DNA of 64,000 nt from an uncultured bacterium. GTDB lineage: Bacteria > Nitrospirota > Thermodesulfovibrionia > Thermodesulfovibrionales > Thermodesulfovibrionaceae. The stretch lies in the NCBI GenBank assembly GCA_937924475.1, contig CALDSV010000006.1, forward strand, positions 1-64,000, read 5' to 3'. The notes beneath the pieces were generated by a model. That model was given only the letters and a program-made list of their open reading frames with translations, was not told the DNA's origin and did no database searches. Shown in pieces: positions 18,804 to 27,548 of the stretch; the first letter of the stretch is position 1; each line of letters opens with the position of its first letter. The position numbers were made by a program, and so were the translations under genes.

Positions 18804-20624
18804 TTAGTAATTTACCATACGAGTTTGTATCATTTGAGCCTGTGGTGTAAGAGGATCTCTAACACATTCAACTTCTCTAAAAAATCTAAAACGAGAAGAA
18901 ACTTTGTCTATAATTGATTTGGAAAAAGATAGATTAAAGCCCGTGGAGATATTTATATTTAATGATCTGTTTTCTGGAAAGTTTCTTATTAGAAAACCTC
19001 TTAGGTCTTGATTTGATACATTAGACCATCTTAAATAAGTAATATCCTCCCCATACCATACACCCCAAATATATACAGTACCAGAGGGAGAATCTGTTCT
19101 AACTGTTGTATTATTTGATATAAAAAGAATGGGATTTGGATTTCCTAAGGAATCTCGTCCAATATTTAAGTTTATTCCATAGCCGTACCATCCACACCAT
19201 AAAGAATTGCTATCACAAGCAGCTAAGGAAGATGTATCTGTGTCTCTTGAACAGTTAGGACAAGCGTAGGCATAAACATAAATAAGGGAATTTAAGATTC
19301 TCACTGTACTGTTATTTGCAAATCTTAAGCTTCTTGCGATTATTATATTAGGATTATTATCTTCCGTAGAGTTACCAATAGTGAAATCTCCGGAGAAAAC
19401 TAAATTTTTTTCGGTATTTACATTATTTGTTTCATTAATGTCTGTAAACCCTATTATGATTCTTGAATTATTAATTGTAGCTCCAGCATTTACAGTTATT
19501 CTATTTGTAGAGACTATTTGAGCATAATCTATATTTGTCAATGTTGTAATTCCTGATGTATATATTTTAAAGTTAGATGCACTATTTAAAGTTGTATTGG
19601 AATTTGTATATACTTCAAAATTATTAGTATTACTGTCAAAGGTAGAATTAGCATTAGTGTAAAGTATGAAGTTTTTTGCTCCACTAAAGGTTGTAGCATA
19701 ACTTTGAGCGTAAATTTTTATCTTACTACTGCTTCTAATTCCATCTCCTGATATAGATGAAGGTGATCTCCTTAATTTTATCTCATTACATGAAAGATAT
19801 TGGGTGCTTAAATTAATACTACCAGTAGTATTAAATTCACAACTGGAGGGAACATTTGGAGGAGACGGAATGGCAGGTAAATTTATTAAGGGTATCCCAT
19901 ATTTATTGCTATTTTGTTGAAAATTCAAGAATTTATGAGGTGGAGAAGGTATTACTTCTGGGTCTCTTCCATAATCATATTCTAAGTAATCAAGCAAGCT
20001 TTGATTACAAGAGTTATCACCATACTTATTGAAACATTTTACCTTGAAAAATATTCTTGACAAATCACCTTGATTAAGATTAAGCACAGGTTCTTGTCCA
20101 TATACTCCTGTTCCACCATTGTCAGAACTACAATACCTGGGGGTCACAGATGTTGAAATATTTCCTGAAGCAATAAAAGCTGGGACAAAGCAATTATTTT
20201 CTCTGTCACATCCAGAAAGTCTAGCATTTCCTAAGTTAGCATTAACTCTGCCTCTAACTGTATAGAGCCCCACACCATAATATCCCTGAAAAATTGAAGT
20301 TCTTATAACTCTTGAATTTGCAAAGGCCCCTTCAGAACTTACAAACCAGATGTTCTTTCCACCAAACATTATTCTATATGAATATTCAGCATTACCTATG
20401 GTAGCACTTTCAGTTCTATCACTTCCTCCAGTGCCTGTTCTATTTATATAATCAAAGGCGGATAGAAGACCTGCATTTGAAGCTTTATCGGCTAAATTAT
20501 ATTGTACATCTGCTTTTGTTGTTTTCATGTTAGTCATGACAACATAAGCTCCTGTACCACCTATTATAAAGATAATAAGAGATAAAACTAAGACAGTAAC
20601 TAAGGAAAATCCTCTATTGTTCAT
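18804..20624 (-). CDS. Large PilX/GspK-like minor pseudopilin with extended C-terminal domain
   Basis: N-terminal NNRGFSLVTVLVLSLIIFIIGG prepilin-like helix, Thr at mature +5; Asn/Thr/Ser-rich short repeats. Confidence 0.75.
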   Translation of the reverse strand: MNNRGFSLVTVLVLSLIIFIIGGTGAYVVMTNMKTTKADVQYNLADKASNAGLLSAFDYINRTGTGGSDRTESATIGNAEYSYRIMFGGKNIWFVSSEGAFANSRVIRTSIFQGYYGVGLYTVRGRVNANLGNARLSGCDRENNCFVPAFIASGNISTSVTPRYCSSDNGGTGVYGQEPVLNLNQGDLSRIFFKVKCFNKYGDNSCNQSLLDYLEYDYGRDPEVIPSPPHKFLNFQQNSNKYGIPLINLPAIPSPPNVPSSCEFNTTGSINLSTQYLSCNEIKLRRSPSSISGDGIRSSSKIKIYAQSYATTFSGAKNFILYTNANSTFDSNTNNFEVYTNSNTTLNSASNFKIYTSGITTLTNIDYAQIVSTNRITVNAGATINNSRIIIGFTDINETNNVNTEKNLVFSGDFTIGNSTEDNNPNIIIARSLRFANNSTVRILNSLIYVYAYACPNCSRDTDTSSLAACDSNSLWCGWYGYGINLNIGRDSLGNPNPILFISNNTTVRTDSPSGTVYIWGVWYGEDITYLRWSNVSNQDLRGFLIRNFPENRSLNINISTGFNLSFSKSIIDKVSSRFRFFREVECVRDPLTPQAQMIQTRMVNY

Positions 20625-20626
20625 AT

Positions 20627-21562
20627 TTACCTCCCAAAAAATCTGGTAAGAGGAAATTTTTGACCATTTGATCCTCTTGTTTCCATATCAATCCTAATTC
20701 CTTGACTAAACAGTTGAGCTTTAAAAGAATCTACAGGAATAAGGGGCTGGGGAGGTTCATAAGCATTACAGTCCGTTGCCATGTCTATTGCTTCCATATA
20801 TAACCAAAGAGTATTATTGTCTTGAGAATTTTGTTGACAGAACAATCTTATCCTGTGAGGAACTCTCATAATTATCTCTCCGCCTTCAAAATTATAGCTA
20901 TCAATTAGATTGCCATTTTCATCTTTTAAAAAACCATTAAGAGCTGTTGCTGTTGGTGAAATTGTGGCATTGGGTTCTAATGTTCCATCAGTGCAAACAA
21001 GATTATTATTACTAAGTCCAGAAATAGAAAAAATTAAAGGTTTATAAATATCAGGATTTTGCTTATCACTTATAAATTTAGCACCTCTTTTTATATGATA
21101 GCAATTTTGTCTTTGATTAGTGGAAAGTCTACAACTCTTAATATTCATCAAAATGGGTTGCTCTATGGTAGGAAGATGAACAAAACCATTTCCGTAAAGA
21201 TTTGCATAGAAATAAATTTCATCACAGGGATTGTTCTGGTTTATTGTTATACACAAGGAGCTTGGAGGTGGATAAGGAAAAGTACCTCCTCCACTGCCAC
21301 AAGGGGTAATGGAAGTGCATTGTGAAGGATCTTGATTACTACAAGGTGTTGAAGCGCCCCATCTTTGAAATAGCCATTCAAGCTGTGCCATCCCTCCTTT
21401 TGCGATTTCTTTCACATCAGAAGTATCTTTTGTCCTTTTAAAGACTTTATCAGTAGTGATGTATAGAGAGGTTATAGCTCCTAAAACTATAATGCTAACT
21501 GCAATAGCAACCATTATCTCAGCAAGAGTTAATCCTTTGTTGTCTCGCAAAAATTTTTTCAT
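20627..21562 (-). CDS. PilW-like minor pilin
   Basis: NKGLTLAEIMVAIAVSIIVLGAI N-terminus; operon position. Confidence 0.8.
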   Translation of the reverse strand: MKKFLRDNKGLTLAEIMVAIAVSIIVLGAITSLYITTDKVFKRTKDTSDVKEIAKGGMAQLEWLFQRWGASTPCSNQDPSQCTSITPCGSGGGTFPYPPPSSLCITINQNNPCDEIYFYANLYGNGFVHLPTIEQPILMNIKSCRLSTNQRQNCYHIKRGAKFISDKQNPDIYKPLIFSISGLSNNNLVCTDGTLEPNATISPTATALNGFLKDENGNLIDSYNFEGGEIIMRVPHRIRLFCQQNSQDNNTLWLYMEAIDMATDCNAYEPPQPLIPVDSFKAQLFSQGIRIDMETRGSNGQKFPLTRFFGR

Positions 21563-21568
21563 TTTATC

Positions 21569-21979
21569 CTATCCTTGAGGGAAATTACATACTAAATCTT
21601 TTAAAACCATAGTCCTTCCACTTACAGAAGCTGTAGCAGTTACCTCAGCACAGGCAGATTGGCCAGAGCCCATAGTTGGTGGTTGTGCTGGTGGATTCCC
21701 AGTGATTGTAACATTAACAGAAAGCCCTCCACAGTTAATCACTATTGAACTTGTTGAATAATCCGCTCTTTTTGCTTCTATGCCAGAAGATGCGGCTTGA
21801 AGTAAACAAGTGGATATGAAATCATCTCTAGTATATTTAGAGAACATCGTAGTTAAACCAATAACTCCCATTACTAATATTGCTACTAATAAAACTGACA
21901 TTAAAGCTTCAAGCAAAGAGAAACCTTCATAACTTTTTATTAATTTTATTAATTTTAATTCTAACTTCCTCATTAACAA
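21569..21979 (-). CDS. PilV-like minor pilin
   Basis: GFSLLEALMSVLLVAILVMGVIGL. Confidence 0.8.
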   Translation of the reverse strand: MLMRKLELKLIKLIKSYEGFSLLEALMSVLLVAILVMGVIGLTTMFSKYTRDDFISTCLLQAASSGIEAKRADYSTSSIVINCGGLSVNVTITGNPPAQPPTMGSGQSACAEVTATASVSGRTMVLKDLVCNFPQG

Positions 21980-22437
21980 CCACCGCTTCCCTTCTGGGTT
22001 CTAATGGCACCAAATCTACTAATAAATACTTTATAATATGAATCGCCGTTTGTTAGACAAACATTACCATTGAAAATATCAAAACCTCGAGGATCAAAGG
22101 CAGCTCCAGAACCATGTAAAAAGACAAAATCATCCCTAATATTTAAAGTGATTAAATCGCTTCCAGTACATATATTACTCCTGTTTGTTCCCATATTTAC
22201 TATTCTCAGGGTTTTGTTGTCTGCTATACATAATCCTACATTAATACTTCTTTCCATTGCTGTAATTTTTGCCCATCTTACAAGATTTTCCATAGAGGAG
22301 GTATATTCAATATACTTATAGGTTTTATACATTTTGTTTATTTGAGGCACTGCGATGGCAGAGAGAATTGAAATTAAAGCAATAACTACCATGAGCTCCA
22401 CGAAAGAAAAACCTTTATTTCTTAGAAATTTAAACAT
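21973..22437 (-). CDS. FimT/GspH-like minor pilin
   Basis: KGFSFVELMVVIALISILSAIAVPQ. Confidence 0.8.
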   Translation of the reverse strand: MFKFLRNKGFSFVELMVVIALISILSAIAVPQINKMYKTYKYIEYTSSMENLVRWAKITAMERSINVGLCIADNKTLRIVNMGTNRSNICTGSDLITLNIRDDFVFLHGSGAAFDPRGFDIFNGNVCLTNGDSYYKVFISRFGAIRTQKGSGGC

Positions 22438-22590
22438 TTAATTTTAGTTTATCAAAAATTCTAATTTTCAACAAGATAATTTACACTCTTTTTTTCTTTT
22501 ATAATTATGACAAAAAAGGAAAGTATACAATGTGAAAATTCTGTGAATCTCTCTTCTCTCAGATAAAAAATGACAATTTCTTATTTTTCT

Positions 22591-23232
22591 CTATGCTAAC
22601 CATAGTCCTAAAACCCACAGCAAGAAGAATAACAAGTAAGAAAGACCCCCAAAGGCAATGCATCTTTTATTTATAGGTTTTTTAAATCCCCTACAAATTA
22701 TGAAAATCAAGGAGGTAATCCAACCTAAAAGAGAAAAAACTGTCACGAAACTCCAAAACAATGATGGTGCATTATCATAACTTAGAATTTCAAGCTGTAT
22801 ATGAAAATTTCTTTCATATTCTTTTCCATCCCCCTGATCCAACTTATTTTTTAGATTTGCTCTTAAATTTGCTATTTTAGGATTTATCCTCTCTAATATT
22901 TCACTGTAAGGTTCATGTAGACTCCTTATCTGAATAAGACTACTTCTTAGGGTCTCATAACAGTAAAGTTTTTCTTTTTCTTCCGGAAATTTTTCACAGC
23001 TCAACAAAAGCTCTTTTATTGCTCTTTCTGTGTAAGGACTTGAGGGGAAATGGTTTAAGATAACCCTCTCATAAGCCTTCACTTTCTCTAATCCCTCACT
23101 TTTTTCCCCTTCCTTTTCATGAAGAGCTTGATGATAAAGGTTCCTCACAAAAAGCAAAAGCAAAATAAATAGAATAAAAAATAGGCTAAAAATTATGTAT
23201 TTACGGTAAAAGATAGGCTTTTCGCCGATCAT
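22591..23232 (-). CDS. Membrane protein of unknown function
   Basis: N- and C-terminal TM segments; overlaps the DUF2723 gene. Confidence 0.65.
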   Translation of the reverse strand: MIGEKPIFYRKYIIFSLFFILFILLLLFVRNLYHQALHEKEGEKSEGLEKVKAYERVILNHFPSSPYTERAIKELLLSCEKFPEEKEKLYCYETLRSSLIQIRSLHEPYSEILERINPKIANLRANLKNKLDQGDGKEYERNFHIQLEILSYDNAPSLFWSFVTVFSLLGWITSLIFIICRGFKKPINKRCIAFGGLSYLLFFLLWVLGLWLA

Positions 23233-25117
23233 TGTAATGAATTATCCTTTCATAAAGTTCCATATATTTTTCATTCTCTTTGCCAATTATAATGTTAACC
23301 TTATAAGGCTCCTGAATGCTACCGTATCTAATAGTTGTATCAAGCCTAAAAACTCCCTCAGGCTTCATAGGTATAATATAGCTTGCTATATTTAAATAAG
23401 CAAGAGCCACAAATCTACATTGAGCAAAGGTAAGAGGGTCATCAGTTCCGTGAATGAGACAATAAGAGGGGGTTAGAAATTTCTCTAAGGATATAATTTC
23501 TAAGGAATTTATTCTTTCCTTTGGTAATCCGCTTTCTTTGGAGATATAAAAATAAGATAAAACATAGGGTTTTGTATAAGCCACTTCATAGAGAGGATGA
23601 ATTTCATTAAGTCCGATTGTGGAGAAATATCTGCCTTCCTTTATCAAAGTAATCATATCCTTTTTGTATACCTCTGGAAATAAAACCTCATAAAGCTTCT
23701 GCGGTTTACATCCCTCTAAGTTCCAATCCAGTGATTCATAACGAAATACCACAGTATGGCATACATCATCTCTATATCTGCCAACAAGCTTCAAATACCA
23801 AGTATCAAAACTTTTATTATCACCATAGGTATTTAAAACTGCTGAAACTGGCATTGTGGATAGCAAATCTTTACTGTAGTAGTAAAGCGCCCAATTATTT
23901 GCCTGAGATGTTTGGGTGTATCTCATAGGTATGAAAATTAATGGTAAGACAATAAATAGTAAAGGTATTGCTCTATGCAGTAGCTTGTAATTCTTTATTT
24001 TCTCTGTAAGTAAGTATATGCCTTCTACAAAAAAAATTACATAAAAGAAAAAAGCAGGCAAAAAATATTGATTACCTACGATGTATAGCGCTCCTTCATT
24101 TCCTTCAATACTTCCACTGAAGGTAAGCTTTGAGAGAACAAAGGAAAACATTAAAAAGGCTGAAAAAAGAAAGAGAAAGAGCTTTACATTTTTTCTAAGA
24201 AGATGAAAGGCTCCCAGAATAAAAAAAAGAAGGGTTATATAGCCAAAGTTAGCATCAATCATGTATAGAAAATTTTTAAAAGCATTAATTAGATCTTCAG
24301 CTTTTGATACAGCTGAAGTTAATACTTGAAGAGACTCACCTTCTTTGTAAAATTTTCTTAGAATAATATCCAGGAAATTGAGGGCAAAACCCTCTTTTCT
24401 TACTGCAGCAAAAGCACCCTTCAGATTTCTCAAATAAATATGGAGATTAATGGAAAAACCGAGTAAGAAAAAAATAAGAGAGAGAGGAAGAGACTTCAAA
24501 AAGGGCTTAAAATAAAAAAAACCTAATATAGCCAGAGGAATTATCATAAAAAGAGCTGTATGATGTAGTGCTGTGGATATGCCAAGGATTAAGGCGCAGA
24601 GATAGGCATATCTTCTGTCAAAGCCTTCCTTTAAAACTTTCATCCCCAGAAAAGTAAGAACAGTAACTAAGAAAAGATTTAAAGGATAAAACTTACCTAT
24701 AATGGTCTGAAAATAAAAAGAATAGGATAAACCCAGAAATAAAATGCCCACAAGAGGGAAAAATTTTAGATAAAGGTATTCTTCTTTACTAAAATCTAAC
24801 CTTTCGTTAAAGTAGAGAAGCTCCTTAATGATATAGTAAAGCATTAAGAGAGAGAGAATTGAAAATAGAGGAGGTAAAAGAGAAAGACGAAATCCTATGT
24901 TACCAAATGGTAAAAAAGTGATGAGTTTTCCTAACTCAATATAGAGAGGATAGCCGGGTGGATGAGCAATACCAAGAAAATAGGAAGCTGTTATAAGTCC
25001 ACCTGCATCTCCGCTTGGAAGGATTGGATTAAGGGAAAAGAGGTATATTAATATTAATAAGCTAAAAAGGATTATTGCAAATAACTCTGCCTGTATTCTC
25101 ATTATATTCACATTCAA
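23201..25117 (-). CDS. DUF2723 multi-TM protein (possible GT-C type glycosyltransferase)
   Basis: LPSGDAGGLITASYFLGIAHPPGYPLYIELGKL; about 11 hydrophobic segments. Confidence 0.78.
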   Translation of the reverse strand: MNVNIMRIQAELFAIILFSLLILIYLFSLNPILPSGDAGGLITASYFLGIAHPPGYPLYIELGKLITFLPFGNIGFRLSLLPPLFSILSLLMLYYIIKELLYFNERLDFSKEEYLYLKFFPLVGILFLGLSYSFYFQTIIGKFYPLNLFLVTVLTFLGMKVLKEGFDRRYAYLCALILGISTALHHTALFMIIPLAILGFFYFKPFLKSLPLSLIFFLLGFSINLHIYLRNLKGAFAAVRKEGFALNFLDIILRKFYKEGESLQVLTSAVSKAEDLINAFKNFLYMIDANFGYITLLFFILGAFHLLRKNVKLFLFLFSAFLMFSFVLSKLTFSGSIEGNEGALYIVGNQYFLPAFFFYVIFFVEGIYLLTEKIKNYKLLHRAIPLLFIVLPLIFIPMRYTQTSQANNWALYYYSKDLLSTMPVSAVLNTYGDNKSFDTWYLKLVGRYRDDVCHTVVFRYESLDWNLEGCKPQKLYEVLFPEVYKKDMITLIKEGRYFSTIGLNEIHPLYEVAYTKPYVLSYFYISKESGLPKERINSLEIISLEKFLTPSYCLIHGTDDPLTFAQCRFVALAYLNIASYIIPMKPEGVFRLDTTIRYGSIQEPYKVNIIIGKENEKYMELYERIIHYNDRRKAYLLP

Positions 25118-25427
25118 AAGGACCTATGGGAGAAGATGCCTTAAGTTTAAGAGGTGTATTACTAATAATCTCAATTGATTGGGTGTTAGGCGATTTTACA
25201 CAATTAACTACAATACTGTTTAAGTCCCTATTTCCACTTTGAGTGTTTCTTGCAATATCATTTATGCAATTTCTTAAATCAGAAAGAAGCTGTGCCTTTA
25301 CAGAATTAACTTTATATTTATTGTATTGAACTATAGCAATAGAGGCAAGTATTCCAATTATTACAGTTACTATGAGTAACTCTACTAAGGTAAACCCTTT
25401 TAGACTCTTAAATTTTGCATTTTTCAC
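25062..25427 (-). CDS. Type IV pilin-like protein
   Basis: [30 protein letters not shown]. Confidence 0.85.
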   Translation of the reverse strand: MKNAKFKSLKGFTLVELLIVTVIIGILASIAIVQYNKYKVNSVKAQLLSDLRNCINDIARNTQSGNRDLNSIVVNCVKSPNTQSIEIISNTPLKLKASSPIGPFECEYNENTGRVICNNPF

Positions 25428-25464
25428 TAAAAAATCTTCTCTCTATAAGATAACTAAAAAATCT

Positions 25465-25483
25465 GGGGGGATTCTCTCCCCCC
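25465..25483 (-). terminator. G/C-rich stem-loop between pilin genes (attenuator, terminator or stabiliser)
   Basis: GGGGGG-attctct-CCCCCC; T-run a few nt downstream on the minus strand. Confidence 0.6.
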
Positions 25484-25493
25484 AAAAAAAGAA

Positions 25494-25889
25494 TTATACA
25501 CCATCGCAACCTGCCACACCACCCTCTGTAGCAGAACAGGTTACGTTCTCAGCAATGCCTGTGCCTGTGCAAGTAACAACCAAGTCTTCTCCTACATCGC
25601 CACTGGCTGTACAACTATCGGTATAAGCTCCTTTTACACAGTTATTGGTGTTTACAGTGGGATCTGTGCTTCCTGCTTGAATAGAAGCTGTGTAGTCAGC
25701 TATTACGGTATTAAGGCAGTTTTTAGCATCGGACTGAACTGAAGAGACAGCTGCGTTTTTTCTGTACTTTTGATATTGGGGAATAGCAATAGCTGCAAGA
25801 ATAGCAATAATAGCTACTACAATTAGAAGCTCCACCAGGGTGAAACCTCTCTCATCCCTTAGTTGCATACGATTAATTACCCTCATCAT
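25494..25889 (-). CDS. pilA: Type IV major pilin candidate
   Basis: [31 protein letters not shown]. Confidence 0.9.
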   Translation of the reverse strand: MMRVINRMQLRDERGFTLVELLIVVAIIAILAAIAIPQYQKYRKNAAVSSVQSDAKNCLNTVIADYTASIQAGSTDPTVNTNNCVKGAYTDSCTASGDVGEDLVVTCTGTGIAENVTCSATEGGVAGCDGV

Positions 25890-25913
25890 AATAGAACCTC
25901 CTTAGATTTTTTA

Positions 25914-25930
25914 GGTTTCCAAAGGAAACC
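25914..25930 (-). promoter_or_regulatory. Perfect stem-loop in the predicted 5' leader of the major pilin gene
   Basis: GGTTTCC-AAA-GGAAACC, about 25 nt upstream of the ATG and just 5' of the AAGGAGG SD. Confidence 0.6.
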
Positions 25931-26002
25931 TTTTTCCATTGATTTTATTATAGCAAAGTAATTTGCGATGATTGTGAAAATTTTGTGAATAGGAGAAATG
26001 TA

Positions 26003-26042
26003 TGTCATTGCGAGCATTCCGTAAGGACTGCGAAGCAATCTC
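26003..26042. repeat. Dispersed intergenic repeat (TGTCATTGCGAGC...GAAGCAATCTC)
   Basis: tgtcattgcgagcattccgtaaggactgcgaagcaatctc. Confidence 0.82.
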
Positions 26043-26058
26043 TATATAACCCTTGAGT

Positions 26059-26883
26059 TTATCTAAATTTCAGTTGGCAAATAAAATATTCTCCCTTTGT
26101 ACGATGGAGAAGTTGAAAGCCTTGCTTGCTTGCTAAGGTTTCTGAAATTTTTAAACCTATCCCAGTACCTCTGCTTAAGACCAAAATCTTGTTTCTTATT
26201 GCTAAATATCTTCTTGTAACCCTTATGTAAACTATTCCTTCCGAGTATTTTCCTGCATTTTCAATAAGAGGAAATATTATGTTTTCAAAGATTTGCTTAT
26301 TGGAGTAGACATAGACATCCTTTCCACTTATTTTGAAAGACTTCTTTTCTGATAGAATATCTATGCACTTGTTAAGAATTTCCATTACACTAACTCTTTC
26401 TTTTTCTGAGGAAAATTTCTTAAAATTTTCAATATAGCTTAATATGGTGCTAAGATCATCCTTAATAAGCTCATAGTTTTTCTCAAGCCTTTGTAAGGCC
26501 ATCTCATCTCTCTTTATCTTGAGTATTTCTATATTTCCTTTCTGGGATGCGAGAAAATTTCCAAACTTATGAGATATGGTAAGAAGCAGTAATTCAAGAA
26601 AGTCCTTATATTCTCTCTCCTGCTTACTCATTCTATCAATAATTTTGTAAAGTATAAGCATTGTAACCAAAATAAGCAAAAATTCCCACAGAATAACTTG
26701 TTTAGTATACTCATAGATTTTATTTTCAATAAACTCTCTATTGATTCTATTTTGTTGAAGATAGTGGAGAAGGTAATCTTCTTTAAAGTAATCAATGAAA
26801 TTAAAAAACATTGAATTAAGATAAAAAAATACAGTTATGGTAACAAAAGCAAAGGCAATTATAACTTTAATATGGAATCTCAA
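26059..26883 (-). CDS. Sensor histidine kinase
   Basis: Two TM segments, SHKFGN phosphoacceptor-like region, LIENAGKY N-box, GTGIGLKI G-box. Confidence 0.82.
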   Translation of the reverse strand: MRFHIKVIIAFAFVTITVFFYLNSMFFNFIDYFKEDYLLHYLQQNRINREFIENKIYEYTKQVILWEFLLILVTMLILYKIIDRMSKQEREYKDFLELLLLTISHKFGNFLASQKGNIEILKIKRDEMALQRLEKNYELIKDDLSTILSYIENFKKFSSEKERVSVMEILNKCIDILSEKKSFKISGKDVYVYSNKQIFENIIFPLIENAGKYSEGIVYIRVTRRYLAIRNKILVLSRGTGIGLKISETLASKQGFQLLHRTKGEYFICQLKFR

Positions 26884-27524
26884 AGCAATCTGTATCCCCT
26901 TCCCGGATAAGTTTTTATGGAATCTGGAGGAAGTATTTTCCTTAGTTCTTTAATGTAGGCTCTAATAATATCATCACTTACGTCTTTATTAGGCCAAATA
27001 TAGTTAAATATTGTTTCATTGTTTACTATTTCGCCTCTTCTTTTTAACAACAGTATTAAAAGCTCCCAAGCATTTTTTGAAATTTTAATCTCTTTATCCC
27101 CTTTGTATATTGTCTGCGCATCCAGATTTATAGTAATGTCTCCTACTTGCACAATTGTTTCAATATGTCTTCTTTTATTCAATGCATGAAGCCGCAAAAT
27201 TATTTCCTTGAAATCAAAGGGTTTTATAAGATAATCATCAGCACCTTTAAGAAAACATTCCTCCTTACTTTCCATATCTCTCTTTGCAGTGATTACAAGA
27301 ATAGGTTTATTAAATCCTGATTTTCTTAAAACTTCAATTATTTTTTCACCAGAGGTGTGTTTAAGTATCAAGTCAATAACAAAAACATCAAATTCATATT
27401 TTCCTATTACCTTAGGCAGTTCTCTTTCATCCCAAAGCCAAAGGGTTTCAATATTATGAAGCTCAAGAAAATCCCTTAAGGTTTCTCCTAAAATCCTGTC
27501 ATCCTCAACAAGGAGAATACGCAT
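26880..27524 (-). CDS. OmpR/PhoB-family response regulator
   Basis: LVEDDRILGETL receiver, KPFDFKEI, C-terminal winged helix YPGRGYRLL. Confidence 0.92.
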   Translation of the reverse strand: MRILLVEDDRILGETLRDFLELHNIETLWLWDERELPKVIGKYEFDVFVIDLILKHTSGEKIIEVLRKSGFNKPILVITAKRDMESKEECFLKGADDYLIKPFDFKEIILRLHALNKRRHIETIVQVGDITINLDAQTIYKGDKEIKISKNAWELLILLLKRRGEIVNNETIFNYIWPNKDVSDDIIRAYIKELRKILPPDSIKTYPGRGYRLL

Positions 27525-27548
27525 AGGAGAGCATTTAAATTAGTCGTA

